Shown here: piece after piece, positions 13,243-17,508 of the stretch
How the letters are laid out: every line of letters starts with the position of its first letter
Position numbering within the stretch: position 1 is the first letter of the stretch
NCBI GenBank assembly: GCA_023388955.1
Contig: JAEWFH010000036.1
Coordinates: forward strand, 1 to 17,508
Direction of reading: 5' to 3'
Source: Pseudomonadota bacterium
GTDB lineage: Bacteria > Pseudomonadota > Gammaproteobacteria > Xanthomonadales > Xanthomonadaceae
DNA length: 17,508 bases
The notes under the pieces: model-generated
The model's database searches: none
Seen by the model: only the letters and a program-made list of their open reading frames with translations
What the model was told of the DNA's origin: nothing
Made by a program: the position numbers and the translations under genes

Positions 13243-16085
13243 TACGGCGCGCCTGGCCCAGCGGCCAGCCGGGCGGAAGCCGCCGCCGCGGGCGCGGACC
13301 CGGGCAGCGCCACCCAGTCCAGCCGCGCACCGCGCAGACCGCTGGCCGCCAGTTGCGCGCGCTGCGCGGCCTCGTCGCAACCGGCCGGCAATGCCTGGCG
13401 CTCGGCGACCGAGTGCAGTTCCAGCTGTGCGATCACGTCACCATGCCGGTGCGCCTGGCGGTGCAGCGCCTGCAAGCGCCGCGTGGCCTCGGACCGCTCC
13501 CCCCGGCCCAACAGGGAAAGCGCGTGGACCCGCTCGGCGCGGTGCGCCAGCGTCCAGGGCACCCGCACAAGCAGGTCGTCCACGCGCGCGGCGGCCGCGG
13601 CCGCGCCTTGCCATTCGCCCAGCGCCAGCAATGCCTCGGCCTCGCCCACGGCGGCTTCGGCCTGCATGCCGGCGAACCCGCTGCCGCGCAGCACGGTGGC
13701 AATGTCCTGGTAACGCGACAGCGCCCTGCGTGGCGAACCCGCGCGCACCTCGAGGTAGGCCAACTCCAGCGCCGGCCGCCAGGCCGCCGGCCCGGGCGCA
13801 CGGTCGTCGACGTCCCGCGCCAGCCGCTCGATGACGGCCGCCGCGGCGGTGGCGTCGCCGGTGAGCAGGTCGGTCCAGGCGCGCAGCGCCGGCAGCCGCA
13901 ACGCAGTCGCGGCCTGTGGCCGGGTACCGCACTGGTCCAGGGCCTCGCGCACAGCCTCCATCCGCCCCTGCGGCAACAGGTAGGCGGCGCGATCGCAGGC
14001 CACCCGGGCAAGGGTGCTGTCCGGCAGCGGCGGCCGTCCCTCGTGCTCCAGGCGCCGGCGGGTCTGCTCCAGCACCGCCACCGCGGCGGCGTGGTCTCCC
14101 TCCAGCCCGAGCAGCGCCGCCTCCATCTGGTCCAGCCAGGCCGCCGCGTCGCCGCCGGACGGATCGGCGCGCAGGTGGCGGATCCGCTCGCGCACCCGAT
14201 CGAAGCGGCCGGCCATCAACCCGTCACCGAGCAGGTCGAGCTCGATCTCCCGTCGCGCCACCGCGCCACCGGCTGCCACGGACACCGCCAGCGCTTCCTC
14301 CAGCCGGCGCCGGTACGCGTCGAACTCGCCACGCACGAAGTGCCGGTACGCCATCTTGCGCAGCAGCCGGATCTCCATTTCCCGGTAGCCACCGGCGCGA
14401 CTCTGGGCGAGGAGCCGGTCCAGCCCCGTCCCGTCGCCGGCATCCGGCCGGGCAAGGCCGGCATTGACGCGTGCATACAGTGCATCGAGTTCCGCGCCCG
14501 CGCCTGCGAACAACGCCGCCGCCTGCTCGAAGCGCGCCAGGTCGGCCCCGGCGCCGTGTTCGAATACATCGGCCTGGGCCTGCAGGTGGATCGCGGCGGC
14601 GCGCTCCCGGTCCCAGGCGTCCCCGGCCTGCAGCGCCAGCCGCTCCGCCGCCGCCGCGTGCTCGCGAACGCGCTGCGGGTCGGCACGCGCGGCCGCCAGG
14701 TGGGCCCGCACGATCCGCCAGCGGATGCGCAGCTCGAGCGGCTGGCGGACCCAGTCCAGATCGCCGAGCACGGCGGCGGCGGCATCGGGATCGCCGGCCC
14801 GTACCAGGTGGCCGGCCTGATCCAGCCGCAGCGACAGGCGCCCGGGGTGCTCGCGGACCAGGGCGCCGAGGGCCGCGGCGGCCTCCGTCGCGCGGGCCGG
14901 ATCGACCGACAGTTCGTGCACCGACATCAGGCGCTCGCTGTCCATGCCCAGCGGACGCAGCAGTTCACGGGCGCGGGCGACGTGTCCGCCGGCCACCCGC
15001 GCCTGCCCCAGCCGCGCGCGGGCGGTCCCGAGCTGCAGTTGCGCCAGGCCGAAACCGGGCGACTGGACGAGCACTGTTTCCAGGCCCCGCGCCGCGGCGG
15101 CCAGGTCGCGTGCCTCGTACGCCTTCCACGCATCCACGTATTCGCGGGCCGCCACCGCGTCGACCTCCAGCGCAGGCCAGGGTTCGGCGGCGCGTTCGGG
15201 CAGCAGCGCCTCCAGCACCTGGCGCGACAGCGCGTCGACCAGCCGCGGCACCTCGGCAGCCTGGCCCCGCATCTCCATCTGACGCGGCCCCGTGCGCGTG
15301 TCCAGGCGGGCGCGGACGTAGTGCCGGTCACCGCCACCGGCATCGAGCCCGGCAGACAACAGCACCACGTGTGGCGCCACTACCACCGCATCGGCGGCAA
15401 GCCGGTCGCCGTCCACCACCTCCACCTCCGGCAGCGTCGACAGCTTCCATTCCAGCCAAGCCTGCAACAGCAGCGCCGGCCAGCGCCCGTCCGCCCCGTC
15501 CCCGACCTGCAGCACGGCCACGGTGACCGGTGCTTCCTCCAGCGGAGGCGGGGCCGGCTGGAACGCGACTTTGGCCAGCACCAGCCCCGCGGCCAGCATT
15601 CCCGACAACGCCCCCGCGATGGCCCAGCGCCGGCCCTGTCGGCGCGGCCGTGCCTGGCCGGCCACCGGGGCCGGCGCCGGCGTTGGAGCCGGGGTCGCCC
15701 CGAATGCTGGCCCGGGCCGGGCGGGTGGGGGCAGGTCCACGGGCCGGGGCGGCTCCGGCGGCTCGAACAGGTAGCCGCGCTTGGGCACGGTGCGGATCCA
15801 GCCCCGGCGTTCCTCGCCCAAGGCCCCGCGCAGCACCCACACCGCCTGCGAGAGGTTGGCATCCTCCACCACCACGCCAGGCCATACCCGCTCGAACAGC
15901 GAGGCCCGGGTGTGCAGCACGCCGGGCTCGCGCAGCAGTACGAGCAACAGGTCGAAGACCCGCTGCTGCAGTTCGACCGTTCCCGCGTCGCGCTCGAGCT
16001 CGCGGCATTCCAGGTCGACGACCACGTCGGCGACCCGGAGCAAACGGGTGCCGGCCGGCCACGCCGGCGCTGTCTGCTCGTTCAA
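13239..16085 (-). CDS. CadC-like membrane-anchored winged-helix transcriptional regulator with periplasmic TPR region
   Basis: The 948-residue protein starts at TTG 16085, supported by AGGG 6 nt upstream; no ATG exists near it. Residues 15-108 are an OmpR/CadC-type winged helix (Trans_reg_C), with ELQQRVFDLLLVLLREPGVL, the recognition region LFERVWPGVVVEDANLSQAV, and wing WIRTVPKRGYLFEPP. A Pro/Ala-rich linker (109-147) leads to basic RPRRQGRR and one membrane helix (153-172). The rest is about 770 residues in the periplasm: a small alpha/beta domain (about 185-290, VTVAVLQVGDGADGRW), then mostly TPR-like alpha-helical repeats. Such ToxR/CadC-like proteins bind DNA from the membrane and sense envelope or external signals. 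The target is unknown, but the divergent protease gene (16301, +) is the obvious candidate. The TPR part is unusually long. Confidence 0.9.
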   Translation of the reverse strand: MNEQTAPAWPAGTRLLRVADVVVDLECRELERDAGTVELQQRVFDLLLVLLREPGVLHTRASLFERVWPGVVVEDANLSQAVWVLRGALGEERRGWIRTVPKRGYLFEPPEPPRPVDLPPPARPGPAFGATPAPTPAPAPVAGQARPRRQGRRWAIAGALSGMLAAGLVLAKVAFQPAPPPLEEAPVTVAVLQVGDGADGRWPALLLQAWLEWKLSTLPEVEVVDGDRLAADAVVVAPHVVLLSAGLDAGGGDRHYVRARLDTRTGPRQMEMRGQAAEVPRLVDALSRQVLEALLPERAAEPWPALEVDAVAAREYVDAWKAYEARDLAAAARGLETVLVQSPGFGLAQLQLGTARARLGQARVAGGHVARARELLRPLGMDSERLMSVHELSVDPARATEAAAALGALVREHPGRLSLRLDQAGHLVRAGDPDAAAAVLGDLDWVRQPLELRIRWRIVRAHLAAARADPQRVREHAAAAERLALQAGDAWDRERAAAIHLQAQADVFEHGAGADLARFEQAAALFAGAGAELDALYARVNAGLARPDAGDGTGLDRLLAQSRAGGYREMEIRLLRKMAYRHFVRGEFDAYRRRLEEALAVSVAAGGAVARREIELDLLGDGLMAGRFDRVRERIRHLRADPSGGDAAAWLDQMEAALLGLEGDHAAAVAVLEQTRRRLEHEGRPPLPDSTLARVACDRAAYLLPQGRMEAVREALDQCGTRPQAATALRLPALRAWTDLLTGDATAAAAVIERLARDVDDRAPGPAAWRPALELAYLEVRAGSPRRALSRYQDIATVLRGSGFAGMQAEAAVGEAEALLALGEWQGAAAAAARVDDLLVRVPWTLAHRAERVHALSLLGRGERSEATRRLQALHRQAHRHGDVIAQLELHSVAERQALPAGCDEAAQRAQLAASGLRGARLDWVALPGSAPAAAASARLAAGPGAPY

Positions 16086-16158
16086 TGACTGCCCTGCGCT
16101 CGGGGCCGCGCCCGCGGATGCGGAGCGGCGGCCGGGGTGCCAACGGGCAGCCTACGTC

Positions 16159-16188
16159 ATCGTACGGACCGGTAAAAAGTGATGTCGA
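16159..16188 (-). promoter_or_regulatory. Candidate promoter of the CadC-like regulator
   Basis: On the minus strand TCGACA (16183-16188, 5 of 6 of the -35 consensus) is followed 18 bp later by TACGAT (16159-16164, 4 of 6 of the -10 consensus). The -35 is embedded in the palindrome at 16177-16192, so a bound CRP-family protein would block RNA polymerase. The leader would be about 65 nt. Confidence 0.35.
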
Positions 16189-16193
16189 TCACA
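16177..16193. promoter_or_regulatory. CRP/FNR-type palindrome, copy 2
   Basis: AAGTGATGTCGATCAC (16177-16192) is a near-perfect dyad. It fits AGTGA-N6-TCACA (9 of 10 of the CRP/Clp consensus) and equally GTGAT-N4-ATCAC (8 of 10 of the FNR consensus). It is 15/16 identical to the site at 2392-2407. It lies 108 bp upstream of the protease ATG and 92 bp upstream of the regulator start. Confidence 0.5.
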
Positions 16194-16300
16194 AAATATG
16201 GCTGAAATGAGAAGAAATTGATCTCTTTTGAGCTTGTTTTGACACTTAACGTCAGCCAAACGCCGGATGCTCGGGCCTCCTTCAACCACGGGTATCCCGC
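16194..16300 (+). promoter_or_regulatory. AT-rich upstream region of the S8 protease
   Basis: The stretch 16194-16250 is markedly AT-rich against a GC-rich background and includes TTGACA at 16239-16244 and TTGATC at 16218-16223, both -35-like. No convincing -10 element stands at the proper distance from either, so the promoter is probably activator-dependent. The protease start has only a weak Shine-Dalgarno. Confidence 0.4.
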
Positions 16301-17508
16301 ATGTCCCCAGCAGACCGCCGTCCCCTGCGCCGCAAGGCACTCGCCGCCGCCACGGCCGCCGCGCTCTCCCTGGCCGCCACCGGCGCCTTTGCCGCCGACA
16401 CCGCGGTGATCAACACCTCGGGCCTGGAGCAGGCCGAAGGCAACGACCGCTTCCTCATCAAGTACCGCGAGGGCAGCGCCGCGCGCACCAACCCCGCCGC
16501 GCTGGACCGCGCCCTCCGTGCCGCCGCCACGGCGACCCTGCAAGGCAAGGCGCTGGGGCTGCAGAAGGTGCGCCGCACCGCCACCGGCGCAGAGGTCCTG
16601 CAGACGGCCCGCAAGCTCGGCCGCGCCGATGCCGAGGCGCTGATGCGCCGGCTCGCCGCCGACCCGGCGGTGGAGTACGTCGAGGTCGACCAGAAGATGT
16701 ACCCGGCGCTGAGCCCGAACGACACCTATTACAACAGCCACCAGTGGCACTACTTCGAGTCCACCGGCGGCATCCGCGCCGACCAGGCCTGGGACCAGAC
16801 CAACGGCGCCGGCATCGTGGTGGCGGTGCTGGACACCGGCATCACCAACCACAGCGACCTCAACGCCAACATCCTGCCCGGCTACGACTTCATCAGCGAT
16901 GCCACCGTGGGCGGCGACGGCAACGGCCGCGACTCCGACCCCACCGACCCGGGTGACTACTACGGCGGCAACGGCTCCAGCTGGCACGGTACCCACGTGA
17001 CCGGCACCATCGCCGCGGTCACCAACAACGCCAAGGGCGTGGCCGGCGTGGCCTTCGGGGCCAAGGTGGTGCCGGTACGCGTGCTCGGCCGCGGCGGCGG
17101 CTACCTGTCGGACATCGCCGACGGCATCGTCTGGGCCGCCGGCGGCAGCGTCAGCGGCACGCCCGCCAACGCCAACCCCGCCGAGGTCATCAACATGAGC
17201 CTGGGCGGCAGCGGCAGCTGCTCGTCGACCTACCAGAACGCGATCAACACAGCCGTCGACCGCGGCACCACCGTGGTCGTGGCCGCCGGCAACTCCAATG
17301 CCAACGTCAGCGGCTACAACCCGGGCAACTGCGCCAACGTCGTCTCCGTGGCCTCCACCACCCGCCAGGGCGCACGCTCGAGCTTCTCCAACTACGGCAG
17401 CCTGATCGACGTGTCCGCGCCGGGCAGCGACATCGCCTCCACCGTCAACACCGGCAGCACCACGCCCTCCACCGAGGGCTACAGCCTGATGTCGGGCACC
17501 TCGATGGC
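16301..17508 (+). CDS. Secreted subtilisin-like serine protease, S8 family (partial, C-terminus outside window)
   Basis: From ATG 16301 the frame is open for 402 codons to the right edge. A signal peptide covers about 1-32 (basic RRPLRRK, then AATAAALSLAATGAFAAD). The propeptide, about 33-135, has NDRFLIKYREGSA and ends with AVEYVEVDQ, as in I9-type inhibitors. The catalytic domain starts near residue 145. The triad is Asp178 in VLDTGI, His229 in HGTHVTGT and Ser401 in the GTSMA motif at the very end of the window; the oxyanion Asn331 lies in VVAAGNS. It resembles extracellular proteases of xanthomonads and Lysobacter, which degrade proteins outside the cell. Further domains (P-domain, PPC or autotransporter) cannot be seen. 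It is divergent from the CadC-like regulator with 215 bp between starts. Confidence 0.95.
   Translation, partial: MSPADRRPLRRKALAAATAAALSLAATGAFAADTAVINTSGLEQAEGNDRFLIKYREGSAARTNPAALDRALRAAATATLQGKALGLQKVRRTATGAEVLQTARKLGRADAEALMRRLAADPAVEYVEVDQKMYPALSPNDTYYNSHQWHYFESTGGIRADQAWDQTNGAGIVVAVLDTGITNHSDLNANILPGYDFISDATVGGDGNGRDSDPTDPGDYYGGNGSSWHGTHVTGTIAAVTNNAKGVAGVAFGAKVVPVRVLGRGGGYLSDIADGIVWAAGGSVSGTPANANPAEVINMSLGGSGSCSSTYQNAINTAVDRGTTVVVAAGNSNANVSGYNPGNCANVVSVASTTRQGARSSFSNYGSLIDVSAPGSDIASTVNTGSTTPSTEGYSLMSGTSM

Noticed and set aside
11761..13380. N-terminal extension of the DUF421 frame by about 540 codons
   Set aside because: The extension is antisense to the TerC gene and has no motif. 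The DUF421 domain begins at the ATG at 11760.
13353..16088. 911-codon plus-strand open frame opposite the CadC-like regulator
   Set aside because: It is the antisense shadow of the regulator, with composition typical of GC-rich complements (Arg, Gly, Gln, His) and no domain.

Overview
The window reads as an ordinary chromosomal segment of a high-GC gammaproteobacterium, most likely Lysobacteraceae/Xanthomonadaceae (Lysobacter, Luteimonas, Stenotrophomonas or a relative). The grounds are the strong G/C third-position bias in all genes, the close resemblance (from memory) of the desaturase, Rep and thymidine kinase to pseudomonad/enteric homologues, and the mix of an ECF sigma/Ser-Thr kinase pair, a large membrane-bound winged-helix regulator, a YadA-like adhesin and a secreted S8 protease. 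I see no insertion sequence, phage gene, tRNA, rRNA or CRISPR array.

Layout. Positions 1-2143 (-) hold the N-terminal 714 residues of a trimeric autotransporter adhesin that runs off the left edge. A 384-bp intergenic stretch with the adhesin's regulatory DNA follows (2144-2527). Then come rep helicase (2528-4507, -) and, divergently, a secreted Sel1-repeat protein and thymidine kinase tdk (4618-6041, +). Convergent to tdk is a minus-strand cluster mutM - ECF sigma factor - membrane Ser/Thr kinase (9536 down to 6052). Divergent from mutM lie the fatty acid desaturase desA and a small EF-hand lipid-envelope/periplasmic protein (9608-11160, +), followed by a convergent DUF421 membrane protein (11182-11760, -) and a divergent TerC-CBS membrane protein (11899-13242, +). 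A 948-residue CadC-like regulator (13239-16085, -) overlaps the TerC gene tail to tail by 4 bp. It is divergent from the start of a secreted subtilisin-like protease (16301 to the right edge, +), which is cut just after its catalytic serine codon.

Themes. Several genes act at the envelope or outside the cell: adhesin, protease, desaturase, EF-hand and Sel1 proteins, DUF421 and TerC. Two signalling units stand out. In the first, the sigma factor has a Thr-containing motif where normal ECF factors carry acidic residues, and its kinase starts 1 bp after its stop; this fits a phosphorylation-activated ECF (ECF43-like, as in EcfP/PknT or EcfK/PknS). In the second, an almost identical 16-bp CRP/FNR-type palindrome occurs twice, once upstream of the adhesin and once between the CadC-like regulator and the protease, suggesting that a CRP-family regulator (Clp in this family) controls both. 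I did not find a clearly novel multi-gene system; the rest is recognisable housekeeping or envelope function. Both edge genes (the adhesin and the protease) are open at the window boundary.
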